NCBI GenBank assembly: GCA_964545205.1
Contig: CAZJFH010000005.1
Location: 41,518-105,517, forward strand
Direction of reading: 5' to 3'
DNA length: 64,000 bases
Source of the DNA: CAZJFH01 sp964545205
GTDB taxonomy: Bacteria > Pseudomonadota > Alphaproteobacteria > Rhodospirillales > Magnetospirillaceae
The notes under the pieces were generated by a model. The model was not told where the DNA came from, ran no database searches, and worked only from the letters and a program-made list of their open reading frames with translations. Both the position numbers and the translations under genes were made by a program. Shown here piece by piece: positions 37,071 to 45,877 of this stretch. How positions within the stretch are numbered: position 1 is the stretch's first letter; the number at the start of each line of letters is the position of its first letter.

Positions 37071-37382
37071 ATGACGCACGAGAACGGGCATCCGCGCGAG
37101 GCGGATCAGCAGGAGTTCGAGTTCATGGTCGCCGACCGCCGCGGCAAGATGGCCGGGCTGTGGGCGGCCGAGCTGATGGGGCTGATCGGCCAGACCGCGC
37201 ACGACTACGCGCGCAAGTTCCGCCGCGGCGGACCGAAGCACGGCGACGAGGACGAGATGGTCGCCGAGCTCGCGAAGGATCTCGACGGCCGGCTGTCGGC
37301 CCGGGAGATCAGGGAGAAGCTGCACCACCTGCTCGACGACGCGCGCCGGCAGATGAATCGTGAACGGAGCAAGGGCGACTAG
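37071..37382 (+). CDS. ATPase inhibitor subunit zeta-like protein (DUF1476)
   Basis: A 103-residue helical protein. FMVADRRGKMAGLWAAELMGL (residues about 24-44) matches the RRNKLLGLWAAELMGLSG-type core of DUF1476, the family of the F1-ATPase zeta inhibitor of alphaproteobacteria. A four-helix pattern follows, ending in an amphipathic Arg/Lys helix. The canonical N-terminal inhibitory stretch (FDDREKAFE-type) is replaced by an unrelated His/Asn/Glu-rich start, so it may not inhibit ATPase. GGAGG precedes the ATG. The stop codon abuts that of the convergent response regulator with no bases between. Confidence 0.7.
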   Translation: MTHENGHPREADQQEFEFMVADRRGKMAGLWAAELMGLIGQTAHDYARKFRRGGPKHGDEDEMVAELAKDLDGRLSAREIREKLHHLLDDARRQMNRERSKGD

Positions 37383-37757
37383 CTACTCGACCGGCGCCAG
37401 GCAGCGGTTGACGGCGTCGGTCAAGTCGCGGGTCGAGAACGGCTTGGTCAGGGTGGCGTCGGCGCCGACATTCATGGCGATCTTCAAAAAGTCCATGTTC
37501 TTCATGCGTCCGCCGCCCGAGATCGCGATGATCTTGAGCTGCGGGCTCTTGCGGCGGAGCTGCACGATCGTCTCGATGCCCTCCTGGTCCGGCATGATGA
37601 TGTCGGTCAGCACCAGGTCGACCGGGGATTCGAGCTGCAGGGCGACGCCGTCGCGGCCGTTCGCGGCCTCGAGCACCTCGTGGCCGTCGGCTTCGAGCAT
37701 CTGACGCAGGGTCATCCGCACCAGGTCCTCGTCGTCCACCACCAGAATTCGCGCCAT
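37383..37757 (-). CDS. Single-domain response regulator (CheY-like)
   Basis: A 124-residue receiver domain without an output domain. Acid pocket DDE at 8-10, phosphoacceptor Asp52 (LTDIIMP), Thr/Ser switch in the AISGGG loop and Lys105 (LTKPF) are all present. The GGGRMKN stretch in place of the usual beta4-alpha4 sequence resembles the receivers of hybrid-kinase or phosphorelay type. It is divergent from a MASE3-type histidine kinase, a natural partner. An ATG 11 codons earlier is also possible; the chosen one has an AGGAGG very close by. Confidence 0.85.
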   Translation of the reverse strand: MARILVVDDEDLVRMTLRQMLEADGHEVLEAANGRDGVALQLESPVDLVLTDIIMPDQEGIETIVQLRRKSPQLKIIAISGGGRMKNMDFLKIAMNVGADATLTKPFSTRDLTDAVNRCLAPVE

Positions 37758-37865
37758 CCCCTCCTCGCATGAAAGTGGCACCGGCTTCATGCTAGCGGGT
37801 TCGTTTACCGCTGGCGAGTCCCATCACGCTTCTGGATAATGGCGATCCCACCAGAGGTATGAGGG

Positions 37866-40178
37866 ATGACGGAGCTTCAATACCTGCTGTTTCACACGCT
37901 GGCCGAACTCTTCGCGGTCGTCGTGGCGTTCGGGGTGTTCGTCGTCGCCTGGAACACCCGCCGCTACGCGCGCGCGAGCTTCTTCCTGGTGGCCGGGCTC
38001 GGCTTCGCGGTGGTCGGCGGCCTCGACCTGCTGCACACCCTGGCCTACAAGGGCATGGGCCTGTTCCCGGGCGACGATGCCGACCTGCCGACCCAGCTCT
38101 GGATCGCCGCGCGCTACACCGAGGTGACCAGCGTGCTGGTGGGCGTGGCGCTGGCGCGCCGCGCCGTGTCGCCGGACCGCGCCGCCGGCCTCGCGCTCCT
38201 GTGGGCGGCCGTGCTGGGGGCGGCGATCTTCTGGTGGGACGTCTTTCCGGTCTGCTACGCCGAGGGCCAGGGCCTGACGCCGTTCAAGATCGGCAGCGAG
38301 TACCTGATCATCGCGCTCAAGGCGGCGACCGCGGCGCTGCTGCTGCTGCGGCCCGAGGCGTTCGACGCCGCCGTGCGGCGGACGCTGATCGGCTATCTGG
38401 CGATCAGCGCCCTCTCGGAGATGGCCTTCACCAGCTATATCGGCGTCTACGACGGCGTGAACCAGCTCGGGCACGTGCTGAAGGTCGTCGCCTACGCATT
38501 CCTCTACAAGGCCACCGTGCGGGCGGCGCTGGTCACGCCCTATGCCGTGCTGTTCCGCGACCTGCAGGCGGCGCGCGACAACCTCGAGGCGACGGTCGCC
38601 GAGCGCACGGCGGCGCTGGCCTCGGCCAACCGCACGCTCGACGCGCTGTTCGCGGCCTCGCCGCTGGCGATCATGGCGATGGACCTCGAGGGCCGCGTGA
38701 CGCTGTGGAACCCGGCGGCCGAGCGCCTATTCGGCTGGACCGCGGCCGAGGTGGTCGGCGGCCGGCTGCCGACCGCCGATTCGTCCGAGCGGCCGTACCA
38801 GTCGGCCACCTTCGCCCGGGTGCTTGGCGGCCAGGCGCATATGGGGCTCGAGCTGGAGCGGCGGCGCAAGGACGGCTCGACGGTGGCGGTGCGGTCGTTC
38901 AGCGCGCCGCTCTACGGCGAGGACGGCGTGGTCTGCGGCCTGATGTCGATGGTCGCCGACATCTCGGCCGAGCACGAGGCCCAGCGGGCCGTGCGCTCGC
39001 GCGAGGAGCGGCTGCGCGGCGTCATGGACAACGTCCCCGACGCCATCCTGACCGTCTCCGAGCAGGGGGTGATCGAGACCTGCAACCGCGCCGCCGAACA
39101 TCTGTTCGGCTACCAGGCCGGGGAACTGATCGGGCGCCGGGTCGAGACGCTGATGCCCGCCGACATGGCCGAGGACCATCGCCGCTACATGCGCGAATAC
39201 GTCGCCGGCGGCCCGCCGCGGCTGATCGGGCGCGGCCCGCGCGAGGTCACGGCGGTGCGCAAGGACGGCGGCGTCATCGTCGTCGACCTGGGCCTCAACC
39301 AGATGACGGTCGACGGCCGGCGCCTGTTCATCGGCGTGCTGCGCGACGTCGGCGAGCGGGTCAGGGCGCGCCAGCAGCACGAGGCGATGCAGCTCGAGCT
39401 TCAGCGCAGCCAGCGCATGGAGGCGCTGGGCAACCTCGCCGGCGGCATCGCCCACGAGGTCAACAACATGCTGATGCCGGTCCTCGGCCTGACCGAGGTG
39501 GCGATGCGGCGCCTGCCGGACGACAGTCCGGCGCGGGCCAACCTCGAGATGGTGGCCGAGGCGGCGACGCGCGCCAGCGCGATCCTGCGCCAGATCCTGA
39601 CCTTCAGCCGCGTCGAGAAGCTGTCGCCGACGCCGATGCCGCTCGCCAACGTCCTCGGCGACGCCTGCGCGCTGCTGCGCGCCTCGGCGCCGGCCTCGGT
39701 GACGATCCGGCTCGACCAGCCGGCGGAGCCGCTGGCGGTGATGGGGACGCCGCTGGAGATGCACCAGGTCATCATGAACCTGGGCAACAACGCCGTGCAC
39801 GCGCTCGAAGGCCGCGGCGGAACCGTCGCCATCCGCTTTCGACGTTGCGGACCCGGCGACCGGCCGCCGGACGCGGCGCCGGACCGGGCGCCGGACCGGG
39901 CGACGGACTGGGCTGTGGTCGAGGTCGTCGACGACGGCGTCGGCATGGATCCGGCCGAACTCGACCGCATCTTCCAGCCGTTCTACACCACCAAGCCGGT
40001 CGGGGTCGGCAGCGGCATGGGGCTGGCGGTCGTGCACGGGATCGTCGCCGGCTGGAACGGCGGCATCGCGGTCGAGAGCGCGCCCGGCCAGGGCACGACC
40101 TTCCGCATCTTCCTGCCGCTGGCCGAAGGCGCGGATGGCGGCCGCCCCGTCGAGGCGACCGCCGGCGCATCGGCGTGA
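37866..40178 (+). CDS. MASE3-type membrane histidine kinase with two PAS domains
   Basis: A 770-residue kinase. Residues 1-225 form a seven-helix membrane sensor with MASE3 features (DLLHTLAYKGMGLFP near 54-68). A short coiled coil precedes PAS1 (about 258-375) and PAS2 (about 388-505). The HisKA domain has the His in GGIAHEVNNML (near 533), and the HATPase domain has N box MNLGNNAVHAL, G1 VDDGVGMDP and G2 GSGMGLAVVHGIV. A small Pro-Asp-Arg-Ala repeat sits before G1. The ligand is unknown. The divergent receiver gene at 37383-37757 is a probable target. Confidence 0.87.
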   Translation: MTELQYLLFHTLAELFAVVVAFGVFVVAWNTRRYARASFFLVAGLGFAVVGGLDLLHTLAYKGMGLFPGDDADLPTQLWIAARYTEVTSVLVGVALARRAVSPDRAAGLALLWAAVLGAAIFWWDVFPVCYAEGQGLTPFKIGSEYLIIALKAATAALLLLRPEAFDAAVRRTLIGYLAISALSEMAFTSYIGVYDGVNQLGHVLKVVAYAFLYKATVRAALVTPYAVLFRDLQAARDNLEATVAERTAALASANRTLDALFAASPLAIMAMDLEGRVTLWNPAAERLFGWTAAEVVGGRLPTADSSERPYQSATFARVLGGQAHMGLELERRRKDGSTVAVRSFSAPLYGEDGVVCGLMSMVADISAEHEAQRAVRSREERLRGVMDNVPDAILTVSEQGVIETCNRAAEHLFGYQAGELIGRRVETLMPADMAEDHRRYMREYVAGGPPRLIGRGPREVTAVRKDGGVIVVDLGLNQMTVDGRRLFIGVLRDVGERVRARQQHEAMQLELQRSQRMEALGNLAGGIAHEVNNMLMPVLGLTEVAMRRLPDDSPARANLEMVAEAATRASAILRQILTFSRVEKLSPTPMPLANVLGDACALLRASAPASVTIRLDQPAEPLAVMGTPLEMHQVIMNLGNNAVHALEGRGGTVAIRFRRCGPGDRPPDAAPDRAPDRATDWAVVEVVDDGVGMDPAELDRIFQPFYTTKPVGVGSGMGLAVVHGIVAGWNGGIAVESAPGQGTTFRIFLPLAEGADGGRPVEATAGASA

Positions 40179-40188
40179 CCGGGCCGGA

Positions 40189-40692
40189 TCAGCGCACCAC
40201 GAACCGCTGTTCCTCGGACAGGAACTGGACCACGACCAGATCGGCGGGGGCGATCGACACCGTCTCCTCCTGCACGTAGTCGAAGCCTTCGCTGCGAATG
40301 CTGTCGCGCATGCGGATGCTCAGGACGTGCTCGCCGGCCGGAATCCGGTAGCGGTGGTAGAAGGTGGTGCGGCCGTCCTTCGACAGGCCGGTCGGGCTTT
40401 CGGTCTCGCGCATCAGCGGCTGGCCGTCGAGGTCGACCTCGAGCACCACCGGCGAGCGCTCGCGCGAGCAGTTCTGCGCCACCCGCATGTTGGGCGGCAG
40501 CTTGGCCATTTCCTCGGGCGTGCGCCTGACGCAGGCTTCCTTGCGCTGGCTGGCGTGGCTGATCGACACCTTGAGCATGGCGCCGCTGGGGTCGAAGTAC
40601 TCGTAGGCCGGCGAATGGGCGCTGCCGAAATAGCCCAGGAAGGCCATCAGGGCGGCGGTGGGGACGATCGAGACAAGCAGCTTCGGGTTCAT
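40189..40692 (-). CDS. Exported hypothetical protein coupled to the cytochrome b / Fe-S fusion gene
   Basis: A 167-residue protein with an N-terminal signal anchor (about 5-24) and a beta-rich soluble part with two Cys (about 54 and 75). I do not recognise the family. Its ATG overlaps the stop of the upstream cytochrome b fusion gene (ATGA), which makes a functional link likely; a periplasmic assembly factor or subunit is my guess. It is the last gene of this unit and is convergent with the histidine kinase. Confidence 0.55.
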   Translation of the reverse strand: MNPKLLVSIVPTAALMAFLGYFGSAHSPAYEYFDPSGAMLKVSISHASQRKEACVRRTPEEMAKLPPNMRVAQNCSRERSPVVLEVDLDGQPLMRETESPTGLSKDGRTTFYHRYRIPAGEHVLSIRMRDSIRSEGFDYVQEETVSIAPADLVVVQFLSEEQRFVVR

Positions 40693-42281
40693 TCCGCACC
40701 TCCCGCGACGGACTGCGCCGCCGGCGCCGCGGCATGGGCCTGCGCCTGGGTCGCCTCGGTCGCCTTGAGCCGGGCGAGATCGTCGCGGAACGCGGCGATC
40801 TCGGTCTTGAGCATCTTGAGATCGGTCAGCGCCGCCCACGAGATCAGGATGCGGTCGCGCGGCACGCGGTCGCGCAGCGCCGGATCGCGCTCGCCGGTCA
40901 GCCGCTCCTCGGTCCAGCGCACGCCGAGCCGGTGGAAGCACTCGCCCTCGGGGCAGCCGGTCATCACCACGCCGTCGATGCCGGCGCGGGTGAAGGCGTA
41001 GTCGAGGAAGCTGGGCGACAGATGGCTGGCGCAGCGCAGCTCGAGCACCGCGACCTCGTCGGTGCGCAGCTTGTCGGTCTCAGCACCCCACTCGCAGCCG
41101 AACAGCAGGATCCTGACCGGCCCCTTGAGGGCGGCGACGGCCTCGTCCAGCCTGGCGCGCATGGTCAAAAGGTCGTAGTCGGGCAGCATGATGCCGGCCT
41201 TGACCTCGCCCTTGCTGCGGAACGGCGACGTCGTCGGGCAGGCGCCCATGCAGGTGCCGCAGCGCGTGCACATGTCGGGATCGACCTTGGGCTCCTTCTC
41301 GAACGGCCGCTGGTCGGTGCGCGGCTGCATGGTGATGGCGCCGAACGGGCAATCGTTGAAGCAGCGTTCGCAGCCGTTGCAGTTGGCGAGGTCGACCTCG
41401 GCGTGCGGCCGCTTCTTCTCGCGGTGCACGAAGGGCAGGATGCTGACCAGGGCACTGGCGCCGACCACCAGCGCCCACAGCGCCGCCGGGCCCCACTCCT
41501 CGTAGAGCGGGAACAGGCCGAGATAGAACCAGTCGAGGTGCAGGGTCGTCGGCACCTTGGCGAGGTCGGCGGGGCCGTGGCTGGTCGCCGGGACCACCAG
41601 CGACAGCACCAGCAGCGCCACCACCGTGCCGATCGCCAGGTTGCGCGGCGGATTGGTCTCGGCGCGCGACAGCCGCAGCAGGTGGATCCACATCACGAAC
41701 AGCATGATGATCGGCACGAAGATGTGGATGTAGACCAGCAGCGAGAAGAAGCGGTCGGACAGCGCGCCGGGCAGCAGGAAGTTGTTGGCCAGGGGCTCCG
41801 AGAACAGGCCGAGCCAGTCGAGCCACTCGGTGCCGGCGATCGCGACGTACTGCGCCAGCATGTCCCAGACCAGCCAGTAGCCGGAGACGCCCGAGAAGAA
41901 CAGGAACCACACCAGCGGGATGCCGGTGAACCAGGCGAACCAACGCACGCCGTGATAGCGGTCCATGGCGAATTCGCGCAACAGATGGACCATCGCCAGG
42001 ACGACGAACAGGTCGGAGCCGTAGCGGTGCAGGCTGCGCATCACGCCGGCCAGATACCACTGGTCGTGCGTGATGTACTCGACCGACGTGTAGGCGTTCT
42101 CGACGCTGGTGTCGAAGAAGACGTAGATGTAGATGCCGCTGATCGACACCAGCCAGTACATGAGCCAGCCGAGCGAACCCAGGTGGTACATGGGGTTGTA
42201 GCGTGGCGTGAAGATCGCGTCGCCCCAGCCCTCGACCTTGAGGAGGGCGACGCGCAGCGGATGTTGCAGAGCCTTGAGCAC
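40689..42281 (-). CDS. Cytochrome b / two [4Fe-4S] / MvhD-like fusion, probable membrane oxidoreductase
   Basis: A 530-residue three-part protein. Residues 30-285 are cytochrome b6-like with two H-x13-H pairs (85/99 and 186/200), enough for two b hemes. Residues 301-350 hold two 4Fe-4S motifs, C301-x2-C-x2-C-x3-CP and C338-x2-C-x2-C-x3-CP. Residues 390-465 resemble the MvhD [2Fe-2S] subunit of methanogen hydrogenase/heterodisulfide reductase (Cys396, 417, 443, 448). I infer electron transfer between the quinone pool and a soluble donor or acceptor. The FNR-type box 58 bases upstream predicts anaerobic or NO-dependent expression. Confidence 0.8.
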   Translation of the reverse strand: MLKALQHPLRVALLKVEGWGDAIFTPRYNPMYHLGSLGWLMYWLVSISGIYIYVFFDTSVENAYTSVEYITHDQWYLAGVMRSLHRYGSDLFVVLAMVHLLREFAMDRYHGVRWFAWFTGIPLVWFLFFSGVSGYWLVWDMLAQYVAIAGTEWLDWLGLFSEPLANNFLLPGALSDRFFSLLVYIHIFVPIIMLFVMWIHLLRLSRAETNPPRNLAIGTVVALLVLSLVVPATSHGPADLAKVPTTLHLDWFYLGLFPLYEEWGPAALWALVVGASALVSILPFVHREKKRPHAEVDLANCNGCERCFNDCPFGAITMQPRTDQRPFEKEPKVDPDMCTRCGTCMGACPTTSPFRSKGEVKAGIMLPDYDLLTMRARLDEAVAALKGPVRILLFGCEWGAETDKLRTDEVAVLELRCASHLSPSFLDYAFTRAGIDGVVMTGCPEGECFHRLGVRWTEERLTGERDPALRDRVPRDRILISWAALTDLKMLKTEIAAFRDDLARLKATEATQAQAHAAAPAAQSVAGGAE

Positions 42282-42339
42282 GTGCGGAATCCCCGACTGT
42301 TGCGCGGGGGGACTCTAGCGCCGCCCCCGACCAGCAACC

Positions 42340-42353
42340 TTGATCATCGTCAA
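42340..42353. promoter_or_regulatory. FNR/NNR-type box upstream of the cytochrome b fusion gene
   Basis: TTGAT-CATC-GTCAA, one base from the FNR consensus TTGAT-N4-ATCAA. It ends 58 bases before the minus-strand start codon at 42281. Confidence 0.75.
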
Positions 42354-42379
42354 TCGCTAATATTGCGAATTGTCAATAT

Positions 42380-43243
42380 CTAATGTAACGGACGCTGATT
42401 CAGCCGGACGCGGCCGGCCCGGGCGAGGCGACGCCAGGCGTTGCGGAACAGGAACCACAGCACCGGGGTCAGCACGGTGATGCCGGCGAAGATTTCGACG
42501 AAGAACGTGTAGTCGAACACGTACTTGCCGGCGCGCGGGTCGTAGATGGTGCAGAACAGGCGCACGCGTTCCGCCAGGCTGACGCCGCCGGCGATAGGGC
42601 TGCCGATCAGGATCGACTTCATCGGCTCCATGAAGTCGCGGATCTCGAAATCGTCGCCGTAGACCTGGGCGCGCACCACGCCCTCGGCGTCGATCAGGGT
42701 GATCTGGGCCATGTGGTCGAAGCCCTTGGGCGAATCGAAGAACACGAAGCCGGTTTCGTCGGCCAGGGCGGCGATCTCGGGCAGCTCGCCCGACAGCCAG
42801 TACCAGCCGCGGTTCTTCAGCCCCCGGTTGGCGGCGAACATCCGCATCGCCTCGGGCGTGTCGGCCGGGGCGTTGAAGCCGACGGTGACGACGTGGAACT
42901 TGTCCTTGCCGAGCGCCTGCCAGCCCTTCTCGGCGGCCTCGGCCAGCGTCTCGGTGATGGTCGGGCAGGTGTCGGCGCAGCTGGTGTAGATGAACGACAA
43001 CGCCACCGGCTTGCCGCGCAGGTCCGCCAGCCGGAGCGTGCGGCCGTCGTGGTTCTTGAAGCTGTAGTCGCCGATGCTGCGGCCGATCGCCGCCTGGCTG
43101 ACCGCCAGCGCCGAATCGGCGTCGCGGGCCGTCTGCTGGGCGGCGGCGCCGCCGGCGTGAAGGAGGAATACCGCCAGGAGCGCGGCGGCGAGCCGCCGCG
43201 TCCAGGTTACGCGACCGGCCGCCCTAGTAGGGCAGCTGAACAT
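42380..43243 (-). CDS. SCO1/SenC-type copper chaperone
   Basis: A 287-residue thioredoxin-fold protein with a signal peptide (about 15-35), the copper-binding pair C-x3-C in TSCADTCP (near 86-90) and the copper-binding His in the FDHMAQITLI motif. A C-terminal membrane anchor (about 255-275) is unusual, since most Sco proteins have only an N-terminal anchor. Sco proteins assemble the CuA site, fitting the CuA subunit encoded upstream. The ATG overlaps the 3' end of the prenyltransferase gene by 20 bases. Confidence 0.85.
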   Translation of the reverse strand: MFSCPTRAAGRVTWTRRLAAALLAVFLLHAGGAAAQQTARDADSALAVSQAAIGRSIGDYSFKNHDGRTLRLADLRGKPVALSFIYTSCADTCPTITETLAEAAEKGWQALGKDKFHVVTVGFNAPADTPEAMRMFAANRGLKNRGWYWLSGELPEIAALADETGFVFFDSPKGFDHMAQITLIDAEGVVRAQVYGDDFEIRDFMEPMKSILIGSPIAGGVSLAERVRLFCTIYDPRAGKYVFDYTFFVEIFAGITVLTPVLWFLFRNAWRRLARAGRVRLNQRPLH

Positions 43244-44090
43244 CGATGATGGCACCGAACAACACCGCTCCGAGTTGCGCCAGCGAGGCGAAGAAGGCCG
43301 CCATGGCCGCCTTCTCGGTCGGATTGCGGACCAGCTGGGCGCATTTGTGCATGAAGAACAATCCGCCCGCCAGCGCGAAGGTGGCATAGAGCGGGCCGAG
43401 GCCGAAAAAGCCCGGCAGCAGCGACGCCGCCACCAGGGCGAAGGCGTGAATGAAGATGACCCAGGCCGCTTCCTTCGGCGGCAGCACCGCCGTCAGCATG
43501 GGCACGCCGGCGCGCTGGTATTCCTCGCGCCGCGCGAAGGACAGCGCCCAGAAATGCGGCGGCGTCCACAGGAACAGGACGACGGCGAACAGCAGCGGCA
43601 GCGTGTCGAGCTGCGCGCCGGTCATCGCCGCGCCGGCCATCACCGCCAGGCTGCCGGAGGCGCCGCCGACGACGATGTTCATCCAGGTCCGGCGCTTCAG
43701 CCACACCGTGTAGACCACCGCGTAGACGAAGGCGCCGGCGAAGACGAACAGCGCCGACAGCCAGTTGGCGGCGACGGCGGCCAGCAGCGAGGCCGACAGC
43801 GTCAGCCCGACGATGGCCACCAGCCAGCCCAGGCCGGCGGAATAGGTTCCGTTGATGAACGGGCGGTTGCTGGTCCGCGTCATCAGCACGTCGATGTCGC
43901 GTTCCACGAATTGGTTGAATGCCCCGGCGCCGGCCGCGGACAGAAACACGGCGACGGCCAGCAGCGCCACCTGCCATGCCTCGGGCGCCGGCCCCGGCGC
44001 CACGGCGACGCCGGCCACCGCGCTCAGCGCGATGGCGATGCCGATGCGCATCTTGAACAGAACCGCGATATTTCGCAGCTGCGTCAACAT
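43224..44090 (-). CDS. ctaB: Protoheme IX farnesyltransferase-like (heme O synthase, UbiA family)
   Basis: A 288-residue protein with about nine membrane segments. The Asp-rich motif NQFVERDIDVLMTRTSNRP (about 58-76), which binds the farnesyl diphosphate, and the second motif region YTVWLKRRTWMN near 123-134 are those of CtaB/CyoE. It converts heme B to heme O; no ctaA (heme A synthase) is in the window, so the reductase upstream may use heme O or B. GAGGGG precedes the ATG at 44090. It lies after the terminator of the reductase operon. Confidence 0.9.
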   Translation of the reverse strand: MLTQLRNIAVLFKMRIGIAIALSAVAGVAVAPGPAPEAWQVALLAVAVFLSAAGAGAFNQFVERDIDVLMTRTSNRPFINGTYSAGLGWLVAIVGLTLSASLLAAVAANWLSALFVFAGAFVYAVVYTVWLKRRTWMNIVVGGASGSLAVMAGAAMTGAQLDTLPLLFAVVLFLWTPPHFWALSFARREEYQRAGVPMLTAVLPPKEAAWVIFIHAFALVAASLLPGFFGLGPLYATFALAGGLFFMHKCAQLVRNPTEKAAMAAFFASLAQLGAVLFGAIIDVQLPY

Positions 44091-44114
44091 TGCAGGCCCC
44101 TCATTTCCCCCCGA

Positions 44115-44150
44115 GAGACGAAAAGGGGAGGCGGCGAACCGCCTCCCCTT
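44115..44150 (-). terminator. Intrinsic terminator of the heme-copper reductase operon
   Basis: On the minus strand a 12-base-pair stem (AAGGGGAGGCGG / CCGCCTCCCCTT) closes a TTCG tetraloop and is followed by TTCGTCTC. It stands 14 bases after the catalytic subunit's stop and separates it from ctaB. Confidence 0.88.
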
Positions 44151-44163
44151 CCTACGCACGAAC

Positions 44164-45867
44164 TTACTTCAGGATCCAGACTTCGCCGAGGTACTTCCAG
44201 TTGACCCAGTAGTACAAGGCGAACACGGTGAAGAAGATCATGACCAGCACGAAGGTGCCGGGAACCTCGCCCAGGGCGCCGGACGAGCCGGTGTGGGCGA
44301 TGGTGCCGGCGCCGGACGGCTGCGCGGCCGGAGCCGGCGCGGCGCCCTTCTTCGGGCTGAGCAGGAGGGTGCCGACCATGTTGACCACCCAGATCAGACC
44401 GCCGACGGCGGCGATCAGGGCGAACAGGCCGTTGAGCTCCATCATCATCGTGCCGGCCGCCTGGAACTGGTAGGTCATACCGGTGTTGGCGGCGGCGTCG
44501 GCGAACGAGATGTCCCAGTGACGGCGCGGGATGCCCAGGGTGCCGGCGCCCATCTGGAACAGCGACACGCCGGCCATGCCGAGACCGAACAGGTACGGCT
44601 GCAGCTTGGCCAGGCCCGGGGCGAACAGCTCACGCTGCCACAGGGTGGGAACCAGCCAGTAGGACAGCGCCATGAACGCCAGCGTGGTGCCGAGCGCGAC
44701 GGTGCCGTGGAAGTGGCCGGGGACGTAGATGGTGTTGTGGATGATGATGTTGATCTGCTCGACGCCCATGGTGACGCCGGTGATGCCGCCCAGGAAGCCG
44801 AAGCCGATCAGCGACAGGAACATGCCGGAGAACACCGGATTGCCCCACGGCGCCTTGCGCAGCCACTCGAACAGGCCCTTGTTGTAGCCCTTCTTGCGCT
44901 GCGCCGCCTCGATCGCGCCCGGAACCGTCAGGCCGTGGATCATCGAACCCAGGACCGCCAGGTACATGGCGTAGGAGGTGTTCCAGATCTTGAACTCGGA
45001 CGACACGCCCGGCTCGACGAGCAGGTGGTGGGCCGAGGCGATCTGGAGGAAGGCGATGTAGAACAGGAAGGCGGTGCGGCTGACCTTCTCGGACAGCGGC
45101 TTGGCGCCGAACAGGATCGCGGCGATCGCGTACCACACCGAGATGTGGGCGGCGACGTTGATCTGCTGCGACGAGTGGCCCATGCCCCACCAGATCACCT
45201 TGTACATCAGCGGGTCGATGTAGCTGATGTAGTCCAGGGACCAAAGCAGGGTCGGCACCAGGATGATGGCGCCCGAGGCGATGGTGTAGACGGCGATGAT
45301 CGCGGCGGTCATGGCGCCGAAGGTCACCAGCGGCAGCGAGCCCTGGTAGGTCTTCTCGTTCTTGGCGACGATCAGGGTGCCGAAGAACACCACGGTACCC
45401 AGCAGCGCGCCCACGGCGAAGATGATCAGGCCGAGGTAGAACAGCGGGTGCGCCGGCATCGGCACGTACGAGGTGAACATCACGCTCGCCTCGCCGATGA
45501 TGACGGTGTAGTTCGCCATCGCGGCGCCGATGACCATCAGCCAGTACTGCGCCCAGCCGACCTTCGGAACCGCCAGGCGGCAGTTCAGCAGGACCGCTGA
45601 GGCGAAGTACAGGATCGCCATCTCGAAGAAAATCAGGAACACGACCAGGATGTCGGCGCCGTGTGCCGTCAGCGCGAGGTAGAACAGGTCGGCGTCGAGA
45701 AGGTGGACCGACGGCCAGCGGGTCAGCGCCACCAGCAGTCCGAACAGGCCGCCGACCAGGAAGACGACGACGCCGGTGACGGCGTTCCACTTGATCAGCT
45801 TCTCGGCGTTCAAGTCGATCTTGAAGCCGGTATCCGGGCAGACCCGGTAATTGTGCGGAATGGGCAT
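44164..45867 (-). CDS. Heme-copper reductase catalytic subunit, candidate non-canonical nitric oxide reductase
   Basis: A 567-residue protein with about 12 core membrane segments. All metal ligands of the superfamily are present: His69 and His387 (low-spin heme), His385 (active-site heme), and His231, His280 and His281 (CuB). The oxidase helix VI motif GHPEVY is replaced by GHSSQQ, so the cross-linked Tyr of A/B-type oxidases is Gln235; the C-type oxidase Tyr of helix VII is absent too. It is therefore probably not an O2 reductase of a known type. Lack of Tyr, anaerobic-type boxes and heme d1 neighbours favour NO reduction. It follows the CuA subunit gene by 10 bases. Confidence 0.8.
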   Translation of the reverse strand: MPIPHNYRVCPDTGFKIDLNAEKLIKWNAVTGVVVFLVGGLFGLLVALTRWPSVHLLDADLFYLALTAHGADILVVFLIFFEMAILYFASAVLLNCRLAVPKVGWAQYWLMVIGAAMANYTVIIGEASVMFTSYVPMPAHPLFYLGLIIFAVGALLGTVVFFGTLIVAKNEKTYQGSLPLVTFGAMTAAIIAVYTIASGAIILVPTLLWSLDYISYIDPLMYKVIWWGMGHSSQQINVAAHISVWYAIAAILFGAKPLSEKVSRTAFLFYIAFLQIASAHHLLVEPGVSSEFKIWNTSYAMYLAVLGSMIHGLTVPGAIEAAQRKKGYNKGLFEWLRKAPWGNPVFSGMFLSLIGFGFLGGITGVTMGVEQINIIIHNTIYVPGHFHGTVALGTTLAFMALSYWLVPTLWQRELFAPGLAKLQPYLFGLGMAGVSLFQMGAGTLGIPRRHWDISFADAAANTGMTYQFQAAGTMMMELNGLFALIAAVGGLIWVVNMVGTLLLSPKKGAAPAPAAQPSGAGTIAHTGSSGALGEVPGTFVLVMIFFTVFALYYWVNWKYLGEVWILK

Positions 45868-45877
45868 CGATCCCCCC

